A stretch of DNA of 64,000 nucleotides from Hoylesella buccalis ATCC 35310 (GTDB lineage Bacteria; Bacteroidota; Bacteroidia; Bacteroidales; Bacteroidaceae). The stretch is taken from positions 930,001-994,000 of the forward strand of contig NZ_CP102287.1 of assembly GCF_025151385.1 (NCBI RefSeq), read 5' to 3'. Below the pieces are notes generated by a model. The model was not told the origin of the DNA and did not search any database. It saw only the letters and a program-made list of their open reading frames with translations. Of the stretch, positions 33,845 to 43,193 are shown piece after piece. Position numbers and translations under genes: made by a program. Numbering within the stretch: the first letter of the stretch is position 1; each line of letters opens with the position of its first letter.

Positions 33845-33934
33845 CAGTGGATAGAATCCGCCCAAACATAACTGAAAAAACTAGCTTTTCACTCGGCACA
33901 TACGAGCTTCGAAATGCTTATAATGTAAGAATAC

Positions 33935-34330
33935 ATGAAAAAATTATTCATCGCTATTTTATTGATTCCCATGCTGTCTTCATGTCATGAGAGTCTGGAA
34001 GACAGATGCGCAAGGGAAGCCAAGGAATATACAGATAAATACTGCCCTACCCCAGTTGTTAATGGTACGAGAACAGACAGTGTGACCTTTCAAAAAGACA
34101 CCAAGACCTACACTTACCACTGTTCATTTGTTGGTGAATTGGACAATGCGCAAATTGTAGCACAGAACAGGGATAAAATACACCAACTCATGGTGAAGGA
34201 GATTAAGGACAATACAAGTATTAAGAAACTAAAAGAAGCAAAATATAATTTTGCCTACATAGTGCATTCAGATAAAGAACCACAGAAAATATTGTATCAG
34301 CAAACAATACGCACAAAGGATTATCAGTAA
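33935..34330 (+). CDS. Small lipoprotein of unknown function
   Basis: 131 residues. The signal MKKLFIAILLIPMLSSC has its lipobox Cys at 17. The mature part is charged with two more cysteines (DRCAREAKEYTDKYC) that could form a disulfide, and a central beta pattern. No family recognised. It is between lepA and the SusC gene, with its own promoter and a weak hairpin after it, so it is probably monocistronic. Confidence 0.7.
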   Translation: MKKLFIAILLIPMLSSCHESLEDRCAREAKEYTDKYCPTPVVNGTRTDSVTFQKDTKTYTYHCSFVGELDNAQIVAQNRDKIHQLMVKEIKDNTSIKKLKEAKYNFAYIVHSDKEPQKILYQQTIRTKDYQ

Positions 34331-34408
34331 ATTCTATCAGATTTCTAAAGACAGCATCCCCACCTGAAAATGAAATAACACATTGACTGAAAAATTATGA
34401 TCTATACA

Positions 34409-34442
34409 GTAGTATAGCATTTTTACAGTGCTTTTATACTAC
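34409..34442 (+). terminator. Hairpin upstream of the SusC gene
   Basis: GTAGTATAGCA / TGC..TATACTAC arms in an AT-rich context, 78 bases after the small lipoprotein gene. A weak terminator is plausible. Confidence 0.4.
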
Positions 34443-34504
34443 CAGCTACCCATGGTGTTATCTTTTTTACATAGCTTCGTAACCTGCTTGCAACATGAGC
34501 TGTG

Positions 34505-34512
34505 TACTTTTG
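34505..34512 (+). promoter_or_regulatory. -7 box of the susCD-like operon
   Basis: TACTTTTG followed by GCAAG, 50 bases before the SusC start, matches TAnnTTTG. Confidence 0.5.
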
Positions 34513-34561
34513 CAAGCAAAAATTGTAAGATTGTAGTTATAATTAAAACAAAAAGTTATTT

Positions 34562-37500
34562 ATGGGTAAAAGGAGAAGTTTAGCAACACTACTTTTAGCT
34601 GGTTCTTTGATAATTCCAGTTAACAGAGGCTTTGCCAATGCAAGTGAATTTCGTGAATCAATACAAAGTAGGCAAGTTTCCAACAAAAAGGACATGACCA
34701 TCCAGTGTATTGTTTCCGATCAATTAGGTGCCATCACTGGTGCTACAGTTTCAATAGAGGGAACAGATGTTGGTGCCATTACTAATATGGAGGGAATAGC
34801 CACCTTACAGCATGTTCCTATTGGATCCACAATAGTTATTTCATATATAGGTTTTATAACAAAAAAAATAACAGTAAAACAAGGAGTTGAATCCTACTCC
34901 GTTAAGCTGGAAGAAGATTCAAAAAACCTTAACGAAGTGGTTGTTATAGGATATGGAACCCAGAAGAAGGCTAATCTGACAGGAGCAGTTGATCAGGTGT
35001 CATCTGAGGTTTTTAAAGGCAGACCAACAGCCAATGTGACACAGATGCTGGAGGGTGTAGTACCAAACCTGAACATTAGTCTGGCTGATGGTAAGCCTGG
35101 ACGCAGCTCTGCTTTCAATATTCGTGGGACGGGTTCAATTAATGGTGGCAGCGCCTTGGTCCTAATCGATGGCGTGGAAGGAGACCCCTCATTGTTGAAT
35201 CCAGATGACATTGAAAACGTCTCAGTGCTAAAGGATGCGGCAGCATCGGCCATCTATGGTGCACGAGCTCCTTATGGTGTGGTATTAATTACCACAAAGA
35301 ATCCTCAGAAAGGTACTGCTAAAATCAATTATTCGTCGAATTACTCCATACAGAGACCCACAAATGTCCCTGATGTTGTCTCAGACGGCTACACATGGGC
35401 CGAACACTTTCATATGGCCTATTATAACTTCAATTCTTCTAATCCATCAGGTATCAATAAGACGCAACAATTCTCCACAGCATGGCTGGAAGAATACAAA
35501 CGGCGCCATGATAGTGGCAATTTCGGAACAGTAGTTTCTGATGGAAGTATTGGCACAAAAGGTAGATATGTGTATTACCCTGAAGGAGTAGATATGTACG
35601 ATATCCTTTATAAAGATCACGTATTTAGCCAAAGTCAGAATCTATCTATTTCAGGAAGCGATAACAAATTCGACTACTATCTATCAGGACGTTTCTTTTC
35701 ATACGATGGACTTTTTGATAGCAAAAAACAGACAGATAAATACAAGTCGTACAACATGCGATTTAAAGCTGGTTACCAAATAACCAACTGGTTGAAAGTG
35801 AATAATAATTTCGAATTCTCCAATAATAATTATTACAATCCTATCACTTACTCAGAAGGAAATGGAGTGATATGGCGCAACATCGCTGACGAAGGGCATC
35901 CATCTTCCCCCATATTTAATCCAGACGGTACGCTGACATATTGTGCCGTATATGGCGTGGGAGATTTGCTATATGGACAGAGTGGTATCAATAATAAGAA
36001 AGATGAATATAAAAATACTACATCGTTCATTGCCACTTTCCTTAACAACAAAATTCGTCTTAATGGAGACTTTACATTCAAAAAGAATTCTCTGGAGCGT
36101 ACAACCAAGCAAGTTCGCACACCTTACGCTAAATCTGTCAACAATGACAACACAAGCAAAATAGAATATATAGCAGGAATTCGCTCTAACATAGCAGAAA
36201 CCGTACGCAACACCAGATATTTAGCCACGAACATTTATGCAGAGTATGAAGAAACGTTCAACGAACTTCATTATTTCAAGGGCATGGTAGGCTGGAACTA
36301 TGAGAAAGAAAACGCTAAACAGATTTTTTCATATAACGATGATTTGCTAACAGACGAAGTGGAAAACATTAATTTGGCCATGGGCACTGATAATAAGAAC
36401 ATAACTTCGTCATGGAATGCATACCAATTTGCTGGAGCATTCTTCCGATTCAACTATTCATACGACAACCGTTATCTATTTGAGGTAAACGGTCGGTATG
36501 AAGGCTCGTCAAGATTTCCTGAAAACCATCGTTGGGCATTTTTCCCATCAGCATCCATGGGATGGAGACTATCTGAAGAACACTTCTGGAAAGTCAACCC
36601 AAACGTGATGTCTAATGTTAAGTTAAGAGGTTCATACGGACAACTGGGAAATGCAGCTGGATTAAACAATTACCAATACATCCAAACAATGGGCGTGTCT
36701 ACGTCTGGATATATTCTTGACGGACTTCGACGCCGCTACACATCCAGCCCAGCAGCAATGCCCGATGACCTAACTTGGGAAACAGCTACTACCTACAACT
36801 TTGGTATTGACATGAACTTCATAAACAATAGATTGATGTTCAACGCCGACTACTATGTGCGCAAAACTACAGACATGATTGTTGCGGGACCTACTGTACC
36901 AGATGTGTTCGGAGCTTCTTCCCCAAAAGGTAATTATGCAGATCTTACAACACGAGGTTATGAAATAGCCATTGCATGGAGAGATGGATTTCAATTGGGT
37001 GGCAAACGATTCAACTATGGGATAAAGGCTACATTGTCTGACTACTATTCGGTCATTGACAAATATAATAATGCCACAAAATCGCTGAGCACAAGAGCCA
37101 ATCAGTCACTCGCAGGAAACTATTATGAAGGTATGCGTATTGGAGAGTTGTGGGGATTCGAATCGAACGGACTATGGCAAAACCAAGAGGAAATTGACGC
37201 TGCAAATGCTGCTGCCATTGCTGCAGGACAAAAATATTACAATCCACTGATGCAGACTTCCAAATCATACAAACTGTATCCTGGTGACATCAAGTTCGAA
37301 GATCGCAACGGAAATGGATACATTGACCGAGGAAAGAATACGGTCGATGATCCAGGAGACCGATTCATTATTGGCAATGAGGAACCACGCTACATCTACA
37401 GTTTTACTCTATCTGCTGACTGGAATAACATTTGGATTAATGCATTTTTCCAAGGTGTAGGTCAACAAGACTGGTATCCTTCAAACGAGGCCTCGGTGTT

Positions 37501-37924
37501 CTGGGGACAATATAACCGCCCATATAATCAAATGCCTAAATGGCATGAGAATAATTATTGGACAGAAGAAAATCCAAATGCGTTCTTGCCCCGCTATGCT
37601 GGTTACTACGCTCCCTTCCATGGAGGACACAACAACGCTAATACACGATATCTGATGGATGTCTCATACCTGAGATTAAAGAGCTTGCAGATTGGATACA
37701 ACCTTCCACAGCAATGGCTTAGCAAAACAAAATTCATCAGACAAGCCAGTGTCTTTTTCTGTGGAGAGAACCTTTTTACATGGTCACCGCTTTATAAATA
37801 CACAAAAGACGTTAACGTTTCCAACATTGGAAGCTCAGATATTGATTTGAACTCGGGAAGCGGAGATGGCTATAACTACCCGATGATGTCCACATACAGC
37901 ATTGGACTAAACATCACATTCTAA
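34562..37924 (+). CDS. SusC/RagA-type TonB-linked outer-membrane transporter
   Basis: 1120 residues. After a signal region there is a CarboxypepD_reg-like domain at about 45-125. A TonB-box-like segment EVVVIGYGTQKKANLTGAVD and the plug domain (FNIRGTGSINGGSALVLIDG, VSVLKDAAASAIYGARAPYG) follow, then a large 22-strand-type beta barrel ending in an aromatic-tail pattern, YSIGLNITF. It imports a large substrate together with the SusD partner 33 bases downstream. The substrate is not evident. No ECF sigma/anti-sigma or hybrid two-component gene flanks it. Confidence 0.96.
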   Translation: MGKRRSLATLLLAGSLIIPVNRGFANASEFRESIQSRQVSNKKDMTIQCIVSDQLGAITGATVSIEGTDVGAITNMEGIATLQHVPIGSTIVISYIGFITKKITVKQGVESYSVKLEEDSKNLNEVVVIGYGTQKKANLTGAVDQVSSEVFKGRPTANVTQMLEGVVPNLNISLADGKPGRSSAFNIRGTGSINGGSALVLIDGVEGDPSLLNPDDIENVSVLKDAAASAIYGARAPYGVVLITTKNPQKGTAKINYSSNYSIQRPTNVPDVVSDGYTWAEHFHMAYYNFNSSNPSGINKTQQFSTAWLEEYKRRHDSGNFGTVVSDGSIGTKGRYVYYPEGVDMYDILYKDHVFSQSQNLSISGSDNKFDYYLSGRFFSYDGLFDSKKQTDKYKSYNMRFKAGYQITNWLKVNNNFEFSNNNYYNPITYSEGNGVIWRNIADEGHPSSPIFNPDGTLTYCAVYGVGDLLYGQSGINNKKDEYKNTTSFIATFLNNKIRLNGDFTFKKNSLERTTKQVRTPYAKSVNNDNTSKIEYIAGIRSNIAETVRNTRYLATNIYAEYEETFNELHYFKGMVGWNYEKENAKQIFSYNDDLLTDEVENINLAMGTDNKNITSSWNAYQFAGAFFRFNYSYDNRYLFEVNGRYEGSSRFPENHRWAFFPSASMGWRLSEEHFWKVNPNVMSNVKLRGSYGQLGNAAGLNNYQYIQTMGVSTSGYILDGLRRRYTSSPAAMPDDLTWETATTYNFGIDMNFINNRLMFNADYYVRKTTDMIVAGPTVPDVFGASSPKGNYADLTTRGYEIAIAWRDGFQLGGKRFNYGIKATLSDYYSVIDKYNNATKSLSTRANQSLAGNYYEGMRIGELWGFESNGLWQNQEEIDAANAAAIAAGQKYYNPLMQTSKSYKLYPGDIKFEDRNGNGYIDRGKNTVDDPGDRFIIGNEEPRYIYSFTLSADWNNIWINAFFQGVGQQDWYPSNEASVFWGQYNRPYNQMPKWHENNYWTEENPNAFLPRYAGYYAPFHGGHNNANTRYLMDVSYLRLKSLQIGYNLPQQWLSKTKFIRQASVFFCGENLFTWSPLYKYTKDVNVSNIGSSDIDLNSGSGDGYNYPMMSTYSIGLNITF

Positions 37925-37957
37925 CAAATCCACAACTATATACAAAGAACTTCAGAT

Positions 37958-39784
37958 ATGAAAAAAAAATTTTTATGCCTCTCGATATTGGGAATTTTCC
38001 TCTTATCATCTTGTGACATGAACGAAGAGCCACAATCTTCCGCATCGGTTAACATGGTGTTTTCTTCCGCAAAAGGACTTGAAACCTACGCATACTCATT
38101 CTATAATGACTTACCAAACTACTCCAGTGCATTCAAGCAAGATGCAACGAGCGATTACAGCGCAAAAAACCAAATTGGCGGCATGGAAGTCGGCGCTTAT
38201 ACCACCAACTCATCCAGCAGCTGGTCATGGGGAGCTTTACGGAATATCAACTTCTTTTTAGAAAACAATACCAACCCAGCTGTCAGTGAGAATATCAGAA
38301 ACCATTATAATGGAATTGCTCGACTGTTTCGTGCCAGATTCTATTTTAACAAGTTAGTGAGTTATGGTGAGGTGCCATGGATACAAAAGGTTTTTAACAA
38401 CAGTGAAGATCCTGACCTTTTTAATTCGCAAGACACGCGTGATGTCATTATTGAACACATACTTAACGATCTCGACTACGCATATAACTATATTAATAAG
38501 GTGGATGCTACCAAAAACTCAACAACTGTGAACAAGTGGACGGCTGCGTCCTTCAAGTCACGAGTTTGCTTATTCGAAGCAGCTTGGCGAAAATACCATG
38601 CAACAGACGAACTCGATATTGCTCGCACAGGTTGTACGAAATATTCACCAAAACAGCTCTATCTACTCGCCGCTGAAGCAGCCAAAGAGGTGATTGACAA
38701 AGGGCCGTATAAAATATATACAGGTACAAGTTATACAAATGGGCGCGGTTCTTATAGACAGCTGTTTATTGCCGACAATGCTGTGACAACAGAAGTAATG
38801 CTGGCCATAGCTACAGACAAAGTATTGCAGATGGGAGAACAAAATTGGTGGTTCAACTCTTCCACGTATGGTCCTCACTTATGCATGTCAAGAAAATTTG
38901 CTAAGACTTACCTCAACCGAGACGGTAGTCCCTATCGTGAGACAAAAAATGATGGCAGTTTCAAGACATTTGTAGAAGAAACAACTAATCGTGATCTGCG
39001 ATTAAATCAAACCATCCGTGGTTATGACTTCACCCGCATGGACCCTACTGGCAATTATGTTCCTACGGCAGCCAATTTCTCAGGACATTCTCTAACAGGT
39101 TACCAATACACCAAATATACGATGGACGACGTATCTTACGATGATGCACGCACCAACGACAACGACATTCCACTGATGCGGTTTGCCGAGGTTCTGCTCA
39201 ACTATGCCGAAGCCAAAGCAGAACTTAACACTTTGACTGATGAAGACTGGGCAAAAACGATAGGAGTTCTTAGAATGCGTGCTGGCATTACTGGAGGCAC
39301 CCCAACAACAGGAACGTTAACTGCGAAACCTACATCGCCTGAACCTTACATCGCTGCATATTATCCTGATGTAAATGATGCTACCATCCTTGAAATACGT
39401 CGTGAGCGTGCCATTGAACTTTGTTTGGAAGGTTTTAGAATGAACGATTTAAAACGATGGAACTGTGCACATCTGTGGGCTGATGATCCTTGGGAAGGTG
39501 TATACATACCTGCCTTAAACACCCCTCTCGACATGAATGGCGATGGGGAGGCTGATGTATATTTTTATCAGACCGATAAAATCGATGATGCCAAATATGC
39601 ACCGATTGGAGTATATGTTGGTACGAAGAAGAACAATGTTCTCAACGTGGTTCAGGCAGGTTCAGGCTATCTGCTCAAATACAACATCAAAGGACGTGAT
39701 TGGCCCGCTCGCCAATACCTTTACCCGATCCCAGAGGTCGTCATACAGAAAAATAATAATCTCCATCAAAACCCAGGATGGTAG
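37958..39784 (+). CDS. SusD/RagB-type outer-membrane substrate-binding lipoprotein
   Basis: 608 residues. The lipoprotein signal MKKKFLCLSILGIFLLSSC has its Cys at 19. The helical TPR-like SusD fold is seen in FRARFYFNKLVSYGEVPW, then AASFKSRVCLFEAAWRKY, and in the C-terminal block MRFAEVLLNYAEAKAELN, then IRRERAIELCLEGFRMNDLK and RWPARQYLYPIP-like ending. It is the lid partner of the preceding SusC. The binding target is unknown. Confidence 0.96.
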   Translation: MKKKFLCLSILGIFLLSSCDMNEEPQSSASVNMVFSSAKGLETYAYSFYNDLPNYSSAFKQDATSDYSAKNQIGGMEVGAYTTNSSSSWSWGALRNINFFLENNTNPAVSENIRNHYNGIARLFRARFYFNKLVSYGEVPWIQKVFNNSEDPDLFNSQDTRDVIIEHILNDLDYAYNYINKVDATKNSTTVNKWTAASFKSRVCLFEAAWRKYHATDELDIARTGCTKYSPKQLYLLAAEAAKEVIDKGPYKIYTGTSYTNGRGSYRQLFIADNAVTTEVMLAIATDKVLQMGEQNWWFNSSTYGPHLCMSRKFAKTYLNRDGSPYRETKNDGSFKTFVEETTNRDLRLNQTIRGYDFTRMDPTGNYVPTAANFSGHSLTGYQYTKYTMDDVSYDDARTNDNDIPLMRFAEVLLNYAEAKAELNTLTDEDWAKTIGVLRMRAGITGGTPTTGTLTAKPTSPEPYIAAYYPDVNDATILEIRRERAIELCLEGFRMNDLKRWNCAHLWADDPWEGVYIPALNTPLDMNGDGEADVYFYQTDKIDDAKYAPIGVYVGTKKNNVLNVVQAGSGYLLKYNIKGRDWPARQYLYPIPEVVIQKNNNLHQNPGW

Positions 39785-40405
39785 AAATTAAAATATTAAA
39801 GAAACTAGATTACAATTATGAGAAATAGATATTTCATCTTAATTCTTGCTGTTTTTCTGAGCTGCACTACCCTTAGCTTTGCTCAAAAAGGACAAGAATC
39901 CAAAGCATACATCAATGTTGCAACATTTAACCTACGGATGGACACTAAGTCAGACGGAGCTAACCAGTGGTCAAAGCGAAAAGAGTTAGGCAAATCACTG
40001 ATTCGCTTTCATGAGTTTGATATTTTTGGAACACAAGAAGGATTCAAACACATGCTGGTCCAAATTGCCGAATTAAAACAATATGCCTGGATTGGTGAGG
40101 GACGAGATGGAGGTGACGAGGGCGAACACTCTGCCATTTTCTATCGAAAAGATAGATTTGATCTCCTCGACTCGGGAAATTTCTGGTATTCGGAAATTCC
40201 AGAGAAAGTTGGATTAGGGTGGGATGTTACATGCTGTAACCGAATCTGTTCGTGGGGAAAATTCCGGGAGAAAATTTCAGGAAAAATATTCTTTCTATTT
40301 AACTCACATTTTGACCATCAAGGAGTAATAGCGCGAAGAGAATCAGCTCGATTGTTGCTGCAAAAAATGGGTCAGTCGTAAAACCCAGTTGCAACCCTCT
40401 CCCCC

Positions 40406-41398
40406 TCATGCACATAATTTCATAAGCCTATAAAGGAAGAAAGGAATATCCGTTACTCCCCTGAACTGTGCCCTGAAGGCTTTGACTTTTGCGTTGAAGG
40501 ATTCAGCATTGGCATTTGTGGCTCTGTTGACAAAGAAATTGAGTATGGTATCATAATGGTTCTTAAAGGTGTCAATTACCGTATAGAAATTATCCACGCC
40601 CAACTTCTCTACCTCGTTAAACCACTTAGCCAGTTTCAATCTTGCAGCGTCCTTGATGCTTCTGGCATTATAAATATCGGTAAGTTCCATGGCCAGGTCA
40701 TAGGCTTTTTTGAGTTCCGGGTAGTTTTCAAAGATTATTTCAGCCCTTAGCCTTTGCGATTCTGTCCACTTTGACTTGTGTTTAGTCAGTATAAACTTCG
40801 CCCTGGCAAGCAGTTGCTTGCGTGTGTCACCGTTGCTGTATCTGAATGGCCTGTAGGTTTCGTTCTTGGCTTTGGCTTCCTTCATCTCCTCATTTTCTCT
40901 GTCCCTTGCCATCCACCTGTAGGCTATGCGCATGTCGTCCAAAGCGTCATAGTAAAGCTTCTGCACATGAAACCTGTCATTGGTGATGAGTGCCTTGGGG
41001 AACACCGTGCGCGCAATGATCATCATAGAGGAAGACAAGTCGAGCGTTATCTCCTTGACAGTCTTTCTTTTGGAAAGGTCAATCTTTTCCAGAACACGAA
41101 TCACATCTTCGGCTTTTGTTCCCCTGACCACAGCTACCAGCGTACCCCTGCCACCTTTGCCAGCCTTGTTGGTCAGAAACGTATAGACCTCACCGCTGCT
41201 CAGACAAGTCTCATCGATACTCAGGCTCTCTCCCAGGTTCTCATCAAACAGCAGCCAGTCTCCCGCATGCGACAACTGCTCCCACTGGCGATAATCGCTG
41301 AAATGCTCCTTGTATTGGGTGGAAAGCTGCTTGCCGTCTACGCCATAGTGAGAGCCGATACCTGTAATGCTCTCCGCAGTAGACTCAATTCTATTCTT
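40406..41398 (-). CDS. ISAon1-type transposase, catalytic frame (ORF B)
   Basis: About 330 codons open from 41398 to 40406 with no early ATG. Sequence runs TAESITGIGSHYGVDGKQLS, then SLSIDETCLSSGEVYTFL, LDLSSSMMIIARTVFPKALI, NDRFHVQKLYYDALDDMRIA and ATNANAESFNAKVKAFRAQF, giving the DDE-type core. Translation as a free protein would need a TTG or other start near residue 50. Alternatively it is expressed by frameshifting from ORF A at TTTTTTAAAAG. It overlaps the end of ORF A by 8 bases in a different frame. Confidence 0.85.
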   Translation of the reverse strand, partial: KNRIESTAESITGIGSHYGVDGKQLSTQYKEHFSDYRQWEQLSHAGDWLLFDENLGESLSIDETCLSSGEVYTFLTNKAGKGGRGTLVAVVRGTKAEDVIRVLEKIDLSKRKTVKEITLDLSSSMMIIARTVFPKALITNDRFHVQKLYYDALDDMRIAYRWMARDRENEEMKEAKAKNETYRPFRYSNGDTRKQLLARAKFILTKHKSKWTESQRLRAEIIFENYPELKKAYDLAMELTDIYNARSIKDAARLKLAKWFNEVEKLGVDNFYTVIDTFKNHYDTILNFFVNRATNANAESFNAKVKAFRAQFRGVTDIPFFLYRLMKLCA

Positions 41399-41735
41399 TT
41401 AAAAAAGAAACGAACTCAGGGGAAAGTTTGCTGCCCTCAGTTGTCAAGTCATCGTAAGAATAACTGAATATCTCACCCGTGGAACTGTCACGCCATTTTC
41501 GACGGCGGACATGAAGGTAAACGGGCTTGCCACGAAGGGGAAAGTCATGGACAACCCGTTCGGCGGTAAAGCCGTAACTGCTTACCGTGCCGGACTTGCG
41601 GTCAACCTCTTCCATAAAGTTACGCTCATCCAACCAGAAGTCTATCTGGGAAATACTCTCTTGGATATCTATCACATCAAAATAATCTGCGAGTATCTCT
41701 GGAAAGATACAACGCAACAATTGCTCGGTCTTCAT
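41391..41735 (-). CDS. ISAon1-type transposase N-terminal region (ORF A)
   Basis: 114 residues from the ATG at 41735 (MKTEQLLRCIFPEILADYFD). A DNA-binding domain with a cell-like ending (LRGKPVYLHVRRRKWRDSST) precedes FVSFLKE and a stop. In this IS group the N-terminal domain is encoded separately from the catalytic part. It has a slippery TTTTTTAAAAG immediately before the stop. Confidence 0.85.
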   Translation of the reverse strand: MKTEQLLRCIFPEILADYFDVIDIQESISQIDFWLDERNFMEEVDRKSGTVSSYGFTAERVVHDFPLRGKPVYLHVRRRKWRDSSTGEIFSYSYDDLTTEGSKLSPEFVSFLKE

Positions 41736-42225
41736 GATGCAAAGATAACAAATACTTATGAAATTATGTGCATGAGAGGGAGAGGGTTGCAACTGGGTTT
41801 TACGACTGACCCCAAAAAATCAAATCCATCGCAGGAACCAATGCAACGGTCATTATCACTGGCGATTTCAATGCAACGCCTGAAAGCGAACCCATTAGAA
41901 TATTGCTAAATGACGGTCTGCTTCTCGATTCATACAAAATATCAATACAGCCACCTTATGGAACTTACGGCACATCAAATGGATGGAAAATCAGAGAAAA
42001 AGGTAAAGATCAGCGTATTGACCATATCTTTGTTACGAAAGATGTAAGCATACAAAAGTATGGTGTTATAAATGACATGCCATACGGTCAGTTTCCATCA
42101 GATCACTATCCGGTAATGGTCAAGGCAGGAATTTAAAGAATTTTCAGGATTTAGTCCTCTACTCAATTCAGCAAGTTCTTGCAGCTTTAAGAAACTAAAT
42201 CCAATGTTAGCGACAGCTATTATAT

Positions 42226-42267
42226 AGGAGATAAGCACTAACCATAAGTGTTAGGAGTTTATCTCCT
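42226..42267 (+). terminator. Terminator after the SusCD-phosphatase cluster
   Basis: AGGAGATAA / TTATCTCCT arms with an inner CACT/AGTG stem, followed by TTTTATTTT. It lies 90 bases past the phosphatase stop. Confidence 0.75.
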
Positions 42268-42347
42268 TTTATTTTCGTGTATGCCGGTCATGTCATGACT
42301 AAATAAGAATGCGCCAAACTTGACGCACTCTCTATAACATGTTCCTG

Positions 42348-43073
42348 TTATTCAGGTTTCATATTGGTGTAAACAGTTTGCACATCGTCAAACTCTTCAA
42401 GACGCTCTACCATTTTATCAATTGTTTCACGTTCTTCGGGAGCAACGTCTTTCAAATCGTTCGGGATGTATGTAAACTCAGCTCCTGTCACTTCAAAACC
42501 GTCCGTTTCCAGATGTTTTTGAATTTCACCGAAGCTCGTGGGGGCACCATAGATGGTTATTTCGTTTTCTTCCTCATCTTCATCATATTCATCTTCCACA
42601 CCATAATCTATGAGGTCGAGAATCAGTTCGTCCATATCCAAGCCATCTTTCTTCTTAAAGGTGAATACGGCTTTATGGTCAAAGAGGAATGCCAGTGAAC
42701 CACTTGTTCCCAAGTTGCCATTAAACTTATTGAATACAGACCGCACATCACCAACGGTTCGGGTGGTATTGTCCGTCAAAGTATCTACCAAGATAGCCAC
42801 TCCATGAGGACCATACCCTTCGTAAGTAACCGATTTGTAGTCGCTTTGATCTTTCCCCATTGCGTTCTTAATGGCACGATCAACATTGTCTTTCGGCATG
42901 TTTTCGCGCTTGGCATTGGCTATGAGGGCGCGCAAAGCGGGATTGTTTTCAGGATCTGGTCCTCCGGCTTTTACTGCAATTGCAATTTGTTTACCTATTT
43001 TCGTGAATGTACGAGCCATGTGGCCCCATCTTTTCAGTTTCGTTGCTTTACGATACTCAAATGCTCTTCCCAT
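42348..43073 (-). CDS. yebC: YebC/PmpR family protein
   Basis: 241 residues. The hallmark N-terminus is MGRAFEYRKATKLKRWGHMA, with KIGKQIAIAVKAGGPDPENN and NVDRAIKNAMGKD. Members are either transcription regulators or translation factors that help the ribosome through proline-rich stretches. The assignment to one of these roles cannot be made here. It is 120 bases downstream of pheT on the same strand. Confidence 0.95.
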   Translation of the reverse strand: MGRAFEYRKATKLKRWGHMARTFTKIGKQIAIAVKAGGPDPENNPALRALIANAKRENMPKDNVDRAIKNAMGKDQSDYKSVTYEGYGPHGVAILVDTLTDNTTRTVGDVRSVFNKFNGNLGTSGSLAFLFDHKAVFTFKKKDGLDMDELILDLIDYGVEDEYDEDEEENEITIYGAPTSFGEIQKHLETDGFEVTGAEFTYIPNDLKDVAPEERETIDKMVERLEEFDDVQTVYTNMKPE

Positions 43074-43193
43074 TGGAATAAAAATATTTAATCCTCTTCA
43101 TTGAAGAGGTTTAGGACGAAGAACTTTCGCGCCTAAATGTTGATTATTTAATGATATATGAACGTTTATATTCACAAAACCATGGCAACCGAA

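Larger units (their letters stand above)
40369..41812 (-). mobile_element. ISAon1-type (ISL3 group) insertion sequence
   Basis: 1444 bp, with long terminal inverted repeats of about 55 bases (GGGTCAGTCGTAAAACCCAG... at both ends, a few mismatches). It is flanked by the 8-bp duplication CAAAAAAT (40361-40368 and 41813-41820). Two transposase frames are on the minus strand. It disrupts the phosphatase-family gene. Confidence 0.92.
39818..42136 (+). pseudogene. Secreted endonuclease/exonuclease/phosphatase-family protein, split by an ISAon1-type element
   Basis: N-part 39818-40368 and C-part 41821-42136. Removing the IS and one 8-bp duplication restores 288 residues in frame across ...LLLQK-IKSIAG.... 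The parts carry a signal peptide, VATFNLRMDTKSDGANQW, GTQEGFKHML and HFDHQG, then the catalytic Asp of GDFNATPESEP, RIDHIFVTKD and SDHYPVM. Family members hydrolyse phosphodiesters or phosphomonoesters; in a SusCD cluster it may free phosphate or trim a glycan. As found it cannot make the full enzyme. Confidence 0.93.
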
